From NCBI RefSeq assembly GCF_052076145.1, contig NZ_CP197246.1, positions 1,860,001-1,924,000 of the forward strand: 64,000 bases of DNA. Reading direction: 5' to 3'. The notes beneath the pieces are model-generated. The model searched no databases and was not told the origin of the DNA. It saw nothing but the letters and a program-made list of their open reading frames with translations. This document shows, piece after piece, positions 45,901 through 54,600 of this stretch. This stretch comes from Kitasatospora sp052076145. Lineage in GTDB: Bacteria > Actinomycetota > Actinomycetes > Streptomycetales > Streptomycetaceae. Position 1 is the first letter of the stretch. Each line of letters opens with the position of its first letter. The position numbers and the translations under genes were made by a program.

Positions 45901-47172
45901 ACACTTCGACTGTTCGAAGGAACCCGCGGCGCTACTGTCACAACTCTGATCATTGGGCACGAGTTCGCCCGAGTGTCCGGCAAGGGAGAGGGTCAGATTG
46001 GGCCCCGCCCAGCACTCATCACCCGACCCGGTGATGCCGTCGTCGGAGCAGGACTTGTAGGAACGCTCCACGAAGCCGGGGCTGTAGTCCCAACCGTCAC
46101 CGATCCAACTCGCCTGGGAGTTGGTGGAGGACGTCTTGCCGTCCACCGAGGCGGAGTCGTAGGAGAGCGCGACGCTCGGAGCCGCTCCGCCCAGTGTGGG
46201 CGGAGCCTGGATCGGATAGGCGTAGGTGAAGGCGCCCGAGGAGCCTCCGGCCTCCCAGCCCTGGGAAATATTGAGCGGAGTCGCCGAGTAGCTTCCGGCG
46301 CCGCTCGAGGCACCACCCACCGCCGCCAGGACCACTGACCCGGCCGAACTAATGCTGCTGGAAGGACGGTTGTGGATGCCTGCCAACGAGGACAGCTTGT
46401 CGGCAGCAGGCAGCGTCAGCTCGCCGGCCAACCGGCCGGTCTTGCTGTCGTAGGTCGAGGCGACTGGAGTCTGCTTGAGGCAGCCGACGACCTGCGGGGA
46501 CGTCAACGCACACGACGGCAGGGTCACGAGGTGGGCACGGTCGGCCCAATCCGAGCCCAGACCCAGTTTCGCCGTATCGATGGCGACACGGACCGACCGG
46601 GCGCTCACCGCGTCGTCCCGGCTCAGCAGCACCAGGGCTCCCGGGTGTCCGGCGGCGTCGCTTTGCGCTGCATCCGCCCACGCCACCTGCACCGGCTCAG
46701 GAGTGGACGAGGAAGCAAAGGCCGCCGCTCCAGCATCGACCGAAGAGCCCAATGGAGCTATGGCGAGCGGAAGTTCACCGGCCTTAACCTCTGCTCCGAC
46801 CACCTGGGCGCGAGCGGCAGAGCCACCCGCGCCCAATGCGGGTGCGGCATTGAGTATCACGGTCGCCTGACCGTGTGGCACGTCAGTGTGCGGCCGCGAT
46901 GACACCTGCGGTGGCACCGGATGCGCGGGTCCGGGCACCCGGACCGGCGCGGCGTTCTTGCCGCTCACGGAAGGCGTCCGCGGCAGCGGCGTCCCCGAGG
47001 GCGACCAGATCTTCGAGTAGTCCGGCTTCCCTATCTGCGCCAGTGCCTGCGCCGAGGTCGGCACCAGAAGAGATGCGACGACTGCCAACACGCTCACCGT
47101 GGACAGTCGCGAACGCGCCCCAAGGGCTGCTCTCGACCTCCTTGAGCGCTTCGAACCATGGACCAATAGCAC
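39994..47172 (-). CDS. Secreted RHS/YD-repeat polymorphic toxin with Hint domain
   Basis: The 2392-residue protein starts at GTG 47172, six bases after GGGGGGAG. Residues 1-45 are a basic then hydrophobic signal sequence (SVLAVVASLLVPTSAQALA). An N-terminal region with the SpvB/RHS-associated look (NISQGWEAGGSSGAFTYAYPI ... VALSYDSASVDG) leads into many YD repeats (YDQRGRQISATDPDTG, YDTAGRLATTTDARKL) that would form a closed beta shell. The RHS core ends near 41280 with NLGAREYQPSTGRFLSPDPLLD and YAYSNNSPVNLSDASGL. After a variable spacer comes a Hint module (VAETLVLMSDGESRRIEDVNIGDEV ... STSNHPYYDVTTQTWADASDVKVGD ... GIHTYYVLAGTTPVLVHND). The last roughly 115 residues (GLDVRGPNGEYVFVGGAAKA ... 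KVFGAENVHTFSMGC) are the presumed toxin, released by Hint cleavage. Its activity is unassigned; a nuclease-like fold is possible. Confidence 0.9.
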   Translation of the reverse strand: MLLVHGSKRSRRSRAALGARSRLSTVSVLAVVASLLVPTSAQALAQIGKPDYSKIWSPSGTPLPRTPSVSGKNAAPVRVPGPAHPVPPQVSSRPHTDVPHGQATVILNAAPALGAGGSAARAQVVGAEVKAGELPLAIAPLGSSVDAGAAAFASSSTPEPVQVAWADAAQSDAAGHPGALVLLSRDDAVSARSVRVAIDTAKLGLGSDWADRAHLVTLPSCALTSPQVVGCLKQTPVASTYDSKTGRLAGELTLPAADKLSSLAGIHNRPSSSISSAGSVVLAAVGGASSGAGSYSATPLNISQGWEAGGSSGAFTYAYPIQAPPTLGGAAPSVALSYDSASVDGKTSSTNSQASWIGDGWDYSPGFVERSYKSCSDDGITGSGDECWAGPNLTLSLAGHSGELVPNDQSCDSSAAGSFEQSKCAWHLKDDDGSKVEYLTGASNGTFNGSYLKVTDTSGTVYFFGLGHLPDASGNPSAKGPDSQAAWTMPVFSPNPGEPCYDTAKGKASRCNSAWRWNLDYVVDPHGNLTTFSYIPETNYYALGGGQNQGTGSNTSYTRGGVLRSIGYGQLLSDQINANGAFQPASRIDFVSGERCVGNAAVCDPSQRTTAHSSDWPDVPLDQNCGQADTCPVYGPTFWSTQWLKSITTYVRIAGAYQPVDSYAVNHRFVPAQNATEDTRIPWLDSVVRTGQDRQVSASDVPLKPVTFTEELDANRVDGTNLIPARPAYNRPRIQLITTETGSTIGVDYKKADCSRDQGVMPSSADTDVRACFNVKWHRPNDSPDAAPVDDWFLRYPVNFVTVNPNTPGSKSQTTSYSYGPAAWHRNDSPRTKDADRTWDQFRGFASVTAISGNPADGPQSMHSTYYYQGMDGDILSSGTRTANAVGRMSPGVADSDWLSGHVLESDTYLQAGDSTPVSYTVNLSSTPYMTSSHSQTVNGVSFPLSARYTATTATSTTKALKADRTTWRTTSKTTKTDPANDNREISVLDTADGLPDLCSQTKYASGPDPQVRAVPSEAWTVSGANACTTAPAGSNTVSWTRSIYDGLALGQLGVKHDLTATHTIDHYDASGAAQFTTVAVGVYDAYGRPLSTTNPNVTDSAHLTGATTTTAYSSANVGELPTSVTVTSPAPAGASDTGTGRITTTKLDSARALPLAVTDLNGRTTATAYDRLGRLTGVWKPGRTTDQLASQTFSYSIPGVVNNAAVPPTVTTSTLLSTGTAYKTSIQIMDGLGRVVQTQSDPMASAYHGRLITDTSYDSQGRTPQVNSAWYNDDTGPAATLYNTSTQQVPAQTHSLYDGLSRPLTTEFVAYGTVQSSTTTRYPGVDRTDVSPPVGATPTSSLTDSRGRASQLWQYRTPAATGNAADADVTSYAYTAAGQASTRTDATGKNVWTYSYDQRGRQISATDPDTGTTARTYDTAGRLATTTDARKLSLAYTYDLLGRMTGSYNGSVSPANQLTGFTYDTVLKGQPSTSTRYTGGAGGTAYTHSVLAYDAVSYQPTYATTTIPGSDVGLTAPVTYATKATYDPITGAVSSDIRGKVGDLPGEQIFYSYEAYGQLAQFGSASVTFDLGSYYDAYGRPIRTTVNPWGTQIVLTNTYDESTGRPLSQFVDKQTAATGAVQQVTYAYDQTGRLTAIRNIPDNTPASTDLQCFGYDYLNRLTNAWSDTGTLNMLPATSHLVGGQGACTNTTPTSGAQAPNKTTVGGPAPYWQSYGYDVTGNRKQLVQHDIGGNTAADVTTAQTFPTPGTINSQISAGVGTGGPHALLGATVTSGGTQRSTNGQFDEVGNATSVTDGNGTTKLTWNSESKLSSVGKVGVTPTTYIYAADGSQLVRKDPGRTTVTFGNDELIYDTTATPATTTAARYTTVPGGFTLVRQGGKQTWQVADYHGTNSLAFDATSLAETRRFADPFGSPRGIQPSTWAGDHGYVGGTKDDTTGLTNLGAREYQPSTGRFLSPDPLLDLADPQQWNGYAYSNNSPVNLSDASGLMVYDPSSGYAAGTGHQLEEEIVHSDLTVAKHQLAQQWHDYTTKKNACAVGPHARTCVTHQQWDHDRAVENIVGKALLKMVQDATLIIPSVKCTLGGGSGGSDQEDCDTVGAFFSLPEVAPIGRDIAALEEDLASMALRACTRSHSFVAETLVLMSDGESRRIEDVNIGDEVENSSPGETDLEKHRVVAVHRTSTDTDFTLLSVGTDEGSKSLESTSNHPYYDVTTQTWADASDVKVGDQLQRPGGGRVTVLATKSYVKPQLTFDLTIEGIHTYYVLAGTTPVLVHNDDANDVGLSREEYIARLIGGEVAKGPDGQDIRIHMPNVGSSGLDVRGPNGEYVFVGGAAKAKNPAKFGQALKVAKYAADQAGVSAIYYLDEGTPESAIKQAQKVFGAENVHTFSMGC

Positions 47173-47454
47173 TAGGTCTCCCCCCTAGTTGACACATCAG
47201 CTGCTGGCAAACTCACCAGTCAGCCCGCGAACCAGCGCACTCTACAGAGCAGTTGGAGACGCGTGCCAACGAAGATTCAGGAGAATGCACACTGTGACCC
47301 ATTTCACGCTGCATACATAGCATCCTTTAGCCTGGCATATCAGGCACAGTCACCCCACCCACGCCAAATCAGCCTTGCGCCTCCGGTACGGGGCCCACGA
47401 ACATGCGGAAGTCTCTGCAGACCCGATGATCACGACGCCCTGGGGGGAATGTCC
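47173..47454. promoter_or_regulatory. Divergent promoter region of the RHS and LamG genes
   Basis: This 282-bp gap is less G+C-rich than its neighbours. Both genes begin behind a G-run (GGGGGGAG for the RHS gene, GGGGGGAA for the LamG gene). Promoter boxes were not confidently placed. Confidence 0.5.
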
Positions 47455-50400
47455 ATGCCTACTTCCTACCGACGGCGGAACCCAGCCAGACACCGAAGGG
47501 CCGCGACCGCGGCCCTTCTCGCGCTGGCCGCCGCCCTCATTACGCCGACCGCCCGCGCAGACAACGCACTTGCTGCTCCGACAGACGCCGACATCGCGGC
47601 AGCGTCCGCTGCCCGTCTGGCGTCCGGCCCACCGCGCACAGCCGCAGACATCGCGATCGCCCAGGCCAAGGCGGACGGGAAGGAGGTCGCTGTCAAGGCG
47701 CTCACCGACGAGTACAGCGAGACCGTCGCCACACCGGACGGGCACCTGAGGCTCACACGGCACCCCAACCAGCAACGCGTCAAGCAGGGCAGCAACTGGG
47801 TCACCCTCGACGCGACGCTCACTGCCAACGCCGACGGCACCTTCTCGCCCAAGGCACCGGGATCAGGCCTCCAACTGTCAGCGGGCGGCAACGGTCCACT
47901 GGCCACCATGACGAGTGTCGACGGCAAGCAACTGTCTCTGACGGCACCATTCACGCTACCCACGCCCACTGTCCTGGGTAGCTCTCTTCTGTATCCGTCC
48001 GTGGCACAGGACACGGACCTGAAGGTCACCGCCACGGAGTTCGGCGGGCTGACCACCGTGCTCATCCTCAAGAGCCAGGCCGCTGCTACCAATCCGGCTC
48101 TGAAGAACCTTCACTTCAACACAACGACCAGCGGGATCACGCTCACCGCCGACGGTGGCGGCAACCTCGCCGCCACCGCAAGCGACGGCACAGCCCGCTG
48201 GGCCGCCCCCGCGCCGCGTATGTGGGACAGCACACCGGCCGCCGCTCCAGCCACACAGGCAACGCCCCGGGTTCGCGGCCGCCTAGCCTCCCCAGCTGTG
48301 GGAGATCCGACAACCGCTTCCCCGACCAGTAGCGCCGAAGGACCTGGGCTCGGCGCCCAGGTCGCCCAGATGCCAGTGACTGCGAGTTCCGCAGGCATCG
48401 ACCTGAGCCCTGACCAGGGGATCATCACGCACGGCACTGCCCCGTACTTCGTCGACCCGGCTTGGGTGCCGACCTCGCTGACCGCCAACGCCTGGGCCTG
48501 GGTGCAGTCGGGATACTCGTCGACCAGTAACTACATGCGGTCCGGCGACTCCGGCTCGGATCATCCAGGTATCGGATACCAGAACTACGAACCGAAGTCC
48601 GGCGACTACCGCACCTTCTACCAGTTCGATACGTCAAGCCTGCATGGGGCTGTCGTCAACTCCGCGCAGCTCACCCTCGAGGAGTGGAGCTCCTCGGACT
48701 TCTCATGCAGCAACTCCTACGCCGTCGATCTCTACGTCACTGGCGGGATCTTTCCCGGCGTCGACTGGGACAACCAACCCGGCAACGTTGAAGGCCCGAT
48801 CGGCTCGCAGCCGGTGCCCGGGGCCGGCCACAGCGGCTGTAACGCCAACGTAGCATTCAGCTACGACATCACGGCCACTATGCGTAAGTACGGCTCGGAT
48901 CACAACGCCATGGCATTCGGCGTACGTACGAGCAGTACGAATGATCCCCTCGCGCACAAACGCCTCACCTATCAGCCCAAGCTCACCGTCCTGTACGACT
49001 ACGTCGCCAACCAGCCGACCAACCCGCACCTAGGACCCAACCCGCCGAAGGCGAACCCCAGCGACGGCAACGGCCGTCAGTCCTGTGACGGCAGCCCGAT
49101 CGCCAGCTGGGGCTGGCTCGGCGCCGGCTCCGACCAACCCGGGGCCCTCACCATCAACGCCACCGTGTCGATGAACGCCGTCCAGGCACAGCTGTACTCC
49201 TACACGAAGCTGTGGGACTTCAATGCCCTCAATCTGCCGGACGTCACCGGCTACTCCGACCTGGTCAGGAACGGGTCGAATGCCAGTTTCACCATCCCGG
49301 GTGGTGTGATCAAGGACGGCCATGCGTACGGATACGGTGTCTGGGCGACCGACAAGCTGACCGCTCTCTCCCCGTCCACCCCCATGTGCGGGTTCAAAGT
49401 CGACCTCAACAGACCCTCTGTCACGATCAAGACAGCCAACGACAGACTTTCCGACACCGACCTCGCCGACGGCGTCTTCCCACCCTCCGGAAACGGCCAG
49501 GCGAGCACCAGGTACGCCCTTCAGCCCGGCTTTGTCCCGTTCGATGCAGTGGACAGCCCTCCCGTAGCTGGACTCAACGCCTCAGGCATCGCCTGTCTCC
49601 GATGGAGCTTCAGCCCGTCGTTCGACGACATGAAGACGTGCAGCAGTCTCCCGACGAACAACCGCCTCCCGGTGATCCCCGGCCACTGGGGCACCAACAT
49701 CCTCTTCATCCAGGCCGAGGACAACGCCGGGAACTTCTCCAATGTCGCCCAGTACGCCTTCTACGCGCCCTGGAACCCGGCCGGACCCAATCCCCGGTTC
49801 GGCGACGTCACCGGGGATACCGTCCCCGACGTCATCACCCGCGATCAATCCGGATATCTCCGCACCTTCTCCGTCCCAGGTAACCCCCTTGCTGTCACGC
49901 CGGCCACCAGCCTGGCCGCTCGACCGAACGATGTCCCGACCGACGGCGGCAACTGGACCGACTACCAGATCACGCATCGCGGCACCCTCACTGGGGGAAA
50001 GAATGTCGACGACCTGATCGTCCACAAGAAGGGCAGCTCCAACGCCTTCTACTACACGACCAATGCCACCAGTGGAACAACAGGACGCTTCGACAGTGGG
50101 CCCACACCATTGTTGAAGCCCAAGTGTGTACCGTCCAGCCTCAATGCCCAGTGCCTCGGCTACAGCACGGACTGGTCCACCACTCAATCAATCGCTGCAC
50201 TGGGCGATATCACCAGCACCGATGCGGTAAGCCAGGGCTTCAACAACAAGACCGGACTGTTGACGGTCGAGGCTGCTCCCATCGATTCTGGCCTCTGGTA
50301 TTATCCCGTCGTTGCTACTGGCCAGCTGGGCAACCCAGTGCATCTGACCCATCCTGACGGCACCAACTTCGATTCGTGGAAGAACTTCGAGCTCATCTCC

Positions 50401-51441
50401 TCCGGGGACTGGGCCGGCCAGGGCCGGCCTGGAATTTGGGGCCGCAGCACGAGTAACGGCGACATTCGCGCATACACGTTCACGCTGAAGTACTGCACTC
50501 CAGCCGATCTCGACGGCTGCGGAATTCCAGGAGACAGCGACACAGGCGTTGAACCCATCTACTGGACGACTCTCCAGTACGTGGACCTGAGCATCTCCAT
50601 CGGCAATCTCTCGCCATCCGACTGGCCTGTCATCGGCTCCGACGGAGATCTCATCGGCCATGGCTACCCTGATCTGTGGGCGGTCGCAGGGCCCGCCAAC
50701 ACATCTGGCGCCGGCAGCATCCGTGTCTGGCCAGGTGGAAGCAGCCAGAAATGGAACTCCGGTGGGAGCAAGCCACGCTTCACCGGCTTCGGCGATTCCT
50801 TCGATATCGGCACCACATCGATCTCGCCGCAACGGTGGCAACTCGACGGCTCGACCAACGACTCCACCAACCTCAACAACGCAACACCGTTCGGCAATCC
50901 GACCTGGGGACCTGACAGTAGCGGGAGCACAAACAAAGCAGCGGTCCTCAACGGTGCCAGCTACTTCAGGACCGTTCAACCGCCCGTAAACACAAACAAG
51001 AGCTACTCGGTCTCCGCCTGGGTCAAGCTCGCGGACCTGTCCCAGACTCAGACCATGCTCGGCATGGCCACCACCGACCACCAGGCGTTCTACCTCGGCA
51101 ACTGCAGTCCCACCGCCTGGTGCTTCTCGACCACCACCAGCAACGACGCGGTCACCTCGTACCCCTCGGCGCAGGGCCCAGCCGTGGCCGGTCAATGGAC
51201 TCACCTTGTCGGGGTCTACAACGCGGACACCTACACGCAGACGCTCTACGTCAACGGCAAAGCCGTCGGCACCGCCTACAACGCGACGCCAGTCGCCTCG
51301 ACGAGTCCCCTCACCATCGGCGGCGTGCTCAGCGCCTCGGGAACCGGACTCTATGGGGCAGCGACCGGATCCGTGAGGGACGTCCGGGCCTACCCGTTCG
51401 CTCTCACCAACGAGCAAGCCGCCAAGCTCGCAAGCAGCTGA
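47455..51441 (+). CDS. Large secreted protein with DNRLRE-like and LamG-like domains, RHS companion
   Basis: The 1328-residue product starts at ATG 47455, seven bases after a G-run; the ATG at 47449 is too close to it. Residues 1-38 form a signal peptide (RHRRAATAALLALAAALITPTARA). The region about 330-520 (WVQSGYSSTSNYMRSGDSGSDHPGIGYQNYEPKSGDYRTFYQFDTSSL ... YDITATMRKYGSDHNAMAFGVRT) resembles DNRLRE domains. The C-terminal 200 residues form a LamG-like jelly roll (SYSVSAWVKLADLSQTQTMLGM ... QWTHLVGVYNADTYTQTLYVNGKAVG). The middle contains VCBS-like stretches (GDVTGDTVPDVITRD). Proteins of this type frequently accompany RHS genes in streptomycetes (from memory). It may help present or anchor the toxin. 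Confidence 0.8.
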   Translation: MPTSYRRRNPARHRRAATAALLALAAALITPTARADNALAAPTDADIAAASAARLASGPPRTAADIAIAQAKADGKEVAVKALTDEYSETVATPDGHLRLTRHPNQQRVKQGSNWVTLDATLTANADGTFSPKAPGSGLQLSAGGNGPLATMTSVDGKQLSLTAPFTLPTPTVLGSSLLYPSVAQDTDLKVTATEFGGLTTVLILKSQAAATNPALKNLHFNTTTSGITLTADGGGNLAATASDGTARWAAPAPRMWDSTPAAAPATQATPRVRGRLASPAVGDPTTASPTSSAEGPGLGAQVAQMPVTASSAGIDLSPDQGIITHGTAPYFVDPAWVPTSLTANAWAWVQSGYSSTSNYMRSGDSGSDHPGIGYQNYEPKSGDYRTFYQFDTSSLHGAVVNSAQLTLEEWSSSDFSCSNSYAVDLYVTGGIFPGVDWDNQPGNVEGPIGSQPVPGAGHSGCNANVAFSYDITATMRKYGSDHNAMAFGVRTSSTNDPLAHKRLTYQPKLTVLYDYVANQPTNPHLGPNPPKANPSDGNGRQSCDGSPIASWGWLGAGSDQPGALTINATVSMNAVQAQLYSYTKLWDFNALNLPDVTGYSDLVRNGSNASFTIPGGVIKDGHAYGYGVWATDKLTALSPSTPMCGFKVDLNRPSVTIKTANDRLSDTDLADGVFPPSGNGQASTRYALQPGFVPFDAVDSPPVAGLNASGIACLRWSFSPSFDDMKTCSSLPTNNRLPVIPGHWGTNILFIQAEDNAGNFSNVAQYAFYAPWNPAGPNPRFGDVTGDTVPDVITRDQSGYLRTFSVPGNPLAVTPATSLAARPNDVPTDGGNWTDYQITHRGTLTGGKNVDDLIVHKKGSSNAFYYTTNATSGTTGRFDSGPTPLLKPKCVPSSLNAQCLGYSTDWSTTQSIAALGDITSTDAVSQGFNNKTGLLTVEAAPIDSGLWYYPVVATGQLGNPVHLTHPDGTNFDSWKNFELISSGDWAGQGRPGIWGRSTSNGDIRAYTFTLKYCTPADLDGCGIPGDSDTGVEPIYWTTLQYVDLSISIGNLSPSDWPVIGSDGDLIGHGYPDLWAVAGPANTSGAGSIRVWPGGSSQKWNSGGSKPRFTGFGDSFDIGTTSISPQRWQLDGSTNDSTNLNNATPFGNPTWGPDSSGSTNKAAVLNGASYFRTVQPPVNTNKSYSVSAWVKLADLSQTQTMLGMATTDHQAFYLGNCSPTAWCFSTTTSNDAVTSYPSAQGPAVAGQWTHLVGVYNADTYTQTLYVNGKAVGTAYNATPVASTSPLTIGGVLSASGTGLYGAATGSVRDVRAYPFALTNEQAAKLASS

Positions 51442-51457
51442 CCCACTGCCATTGGAT

Positions 51458-51496
51458 GGTGTGGGGCCTACGACATTTCGCCGCAGGCCCCACACC
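51458..51496 (+). terminator. Terminator after the LamG gene
   Basis: GGTGTGGGGCCT (51458-51469) and AGGCCCCACACC (51485-51496), a perfect 12-bp stem, followed by GTCTCGTTGTTT. Confidence 0.8.
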
Positions 51497-51659
51497 GTCT
51501 CGTTGTTTCCGGCAACCGAATCTCCCCATTGGAACAAAGCCGACATTAACCACAGGCGTGTTGACACCGGACCGGCCACCTGATGGGCTGGGCCGCTAGG
51601 TGGACCCTCGGGCGGTGGGGGTGGCCGGTGGGTTGGGTGGTCGGTGCGAGGAGGCTCCG

Positions 51660-54600
51660 TTGCGGGCGCGTGTGTCTGTTGTCGCGGGGCGAAGCCTGAG
51701 GGAGCGGATCGAGCGGAGTGCCGCGTTGCGGGAGGTGCTCGGGCACCCGGCGGCGTTGGCGGCTCGGCGGGCCACGGCGCGGACGGCGCGTCAGTTGGCG
51801 CCCCGCACGGCGGACCGGTTGATCGCTGATCTGAAGGGGACCGAGCCGTTGCTGGCGTCCGTGCGGGCGGAGCGGCGGCGGGGGCCCCGGCGGGCGACGC
51901 TGCAGCTGGCTGCCACGCTGTCGGCGGCGGCCGTGGTCGGCGGGCTGCTGGTGAGTTCGCCCGGGTATGCGGCGCCCTCGCCCGACCGGGTGGCGAGCAC
52001 TGCCACGGCGGCTGCGGCAGAAGCGGAGGGGATTGGACTCGGAAGTCTGACGCATCCTCAGATCTACCCCGCGCCACAAGAGTTGAGGGTCGGCAGCGGC
52101 GCCCCCGTCACCATCCCGAAGAGCGTCGGCCTGGCATTGGCCGACAACGCCGACGCGGCGGCCGTCGAGGCCGTGAAGCAGTTGCTGCGGGCGGCCGGGG
52201 CGCAGGAGATCACGGCGCAGCCGTCCTCGCAGACCCCCGCCCCCGGTTCGCTGGTGGTGTACGTCGGGGGCCCCGGCGAGGGTGCGGACGGTGCGACCGA
52301 CCGGGTGCTGCGGGATCTGACGGTGGCGGCGGGCGGGAAGGACACCGACGGCCCGTCGTACGTGGGTCTGCCGAGCGGTGGGTATCTGCTGGCGACCGGT
52401 CAACTGCCGACAGTGGGCGGTGACTTCGGTGCGATCGTGCTCGCCGGGGTGGACCCGGCGGGGACGTTCTACGCTGCGCAGAGCCTGCGGCAGCTGCTCG
52501 CGAAGACGGAGACGACGACGGAGACAGCGGGCGACGGGCAGGGCTTCCCCGCCGTCGCCGTGCGGGACTGGCCGAGCGGGGCGCCCGTACGCGGCACCGC
52601 CGAGTCGTTCTACGGCGCCCCCTGGAGCACCGACCAGCGGCTCGACCAGCTGGACTTCCTCGGCCGGACGAAGCAGAACTTCTACCTCTACGCCCCTGGC
52701 GGCGACCCGTACCGGCTGTCCCGTTGGCGGGACGCGTACCCCGAGCAGCAGGCCGCCGAGCTGCGCCGGGTCGCGGAGCGGGCCCGTGCCAACCATGTGA
52801 CGGCGGCCTACTCGATCGACCCCGGGCAGTCGTTCTGCTACAGCTCGACGCGGGACACCGACGCACTGGTGGGCAAGTTGGAGCAGCTGCGGGCGCTCGG
52901 CTTCGGGGCGTTCCAGCTGCAGTTCCTGGATGTCAGCTACGACGAGTGGCACTGCTCGGTCGACCGGAAGAACTTCGGCTCCGGCCCGGCCGCCGCCGCG
53001 AAGGCGCAGGCCGCGCTGGCCGCGAAGGTGCAGGAGCGGTTCGCCGCGAAGCACCCGGAGCTGGCGCCGCTCTCGGTGGTGCCGACGGAGTATCAGCGCT
53101 CCGGCGCGTCGCCGTACCGGACGGCGCTCGCGGCGGCGCTGCCGAAGGACGTGCAGGTCGCCTGGAGCGGTGGCGGGGTGATCCCCGCGAAGATCACGGC
53201 CGGTCAGGCGGCGGACGCGGCGGGCACCCTCGGGCACCCGTTGATGACGCTGGACAACTACCCCGTCAACGACTCCGCGCCGGACCGCCTCTACCTCGGC
53301 GCCTACACCGGCCGGGACGCGGAGGTGGCGAGCCGTTCGGCAGTGCTGCTGAGCGCCGCGATGACGCAGCCCGTCGCCTCGCGCATCCCGCTGGCCACCG
53401 CCGCCGACTTCGCGTGGAACCCGGCCGCCTACCGCCCCGCCGACTCCTGGCGGGCCGCGCTGCGCCCGCTGGCGGCCGGCCCGGACGGTCTGGCGGCGCT
53501 CACCGCACTGGCGGGCAACAGCGTGTCCTCGCCGCTGGCCCCGGCCGAGTCGGGTTACCTGACGCCGCTGCTGGAGCACTTCTGGGCCGCCCTGGACCCG
53601 ACCGGCGGCAACGCCCCCGATCTGGCGAAGCTGCGGGAGGCCGCGGCGCCCGTCCGGGACGCGTTCACCGTGATGGCGGGCGCTCAGCAGGCCCTCGCCG
53701 GGGACGCCGTCGGCGCCGAGGCCGCCCCCTGGCTGGCCCGGCTGAGCAGTTACGGGCAGGCCGGGCAGGCCGCCGTCGACATGCTGCTGGCGCAGCGTGG
53801 CGGCGACGGCTCGGCGGCCTGGCGGGCCCGGGTGGCGCTGCGGCAGCTGCGTGCGGACCCGGGGACGGGCGGGGCGACGGTCGGCGCGGGGGTGCTGGAC
53901 CAGTTCCTGGACCGGGCGCTGCGCGCGGCGGACAGCTGGTCGGGGGTGCGGGCGGGCGGGCTGTCGCCGACGACGACGCTCGGCACGGCGCACGACCACG
54001 CGGTGGCGCTGATGGCGGACGACGCGAACGACACCTTCTACTGGAGCTCGGCCCCGCCGCAGACCGGCGACGCCGTCGGGCTGGATCTCGGTCCGGGCCG
54101 TCCGCTGGGCAGTGTGACGGTGCTGATGGGCGCCTGGGGCGACGGGCCGGACGCCGCCTCGGCGGCCGACGACTACCTGCACGACGGTGTGCTGGAGTAC
54201 ACCACGGGCGAGGGCGGCTGGAAGCAGCTGGCCAAGGTGCACAACCAGAAGAACCTGGTGGTGAAGGCGCCCGCCGGTACGGTCGCCAAGGCCGTCCGGC
54301 TGCGGGCGACCGCCGGGCAGAAGACGGCGATGGCGGTACGGGACTTCAGCATCACCGCGCCCGACGACACCCCGGCGACGGTCACCGGCGGCCCGGCCGC
54401 CGCGCCCGGCTCGTCGCCGAGCGCGGTGCTGGACGGCAACCCCGACACCGCGTACCGGGCCGCCGCCGCGCCGACCGCCGCCGATGCCCCGCTGACCATC
54501 GAGCTGGGCGCGGCCCGCCCGCTGGACCGCGTCACGGTGCTGACCGACCCGGCGGTGCGGGCGACCGCGACGCTGGAGGTGCGGCGGGCGGGCACCTGGA

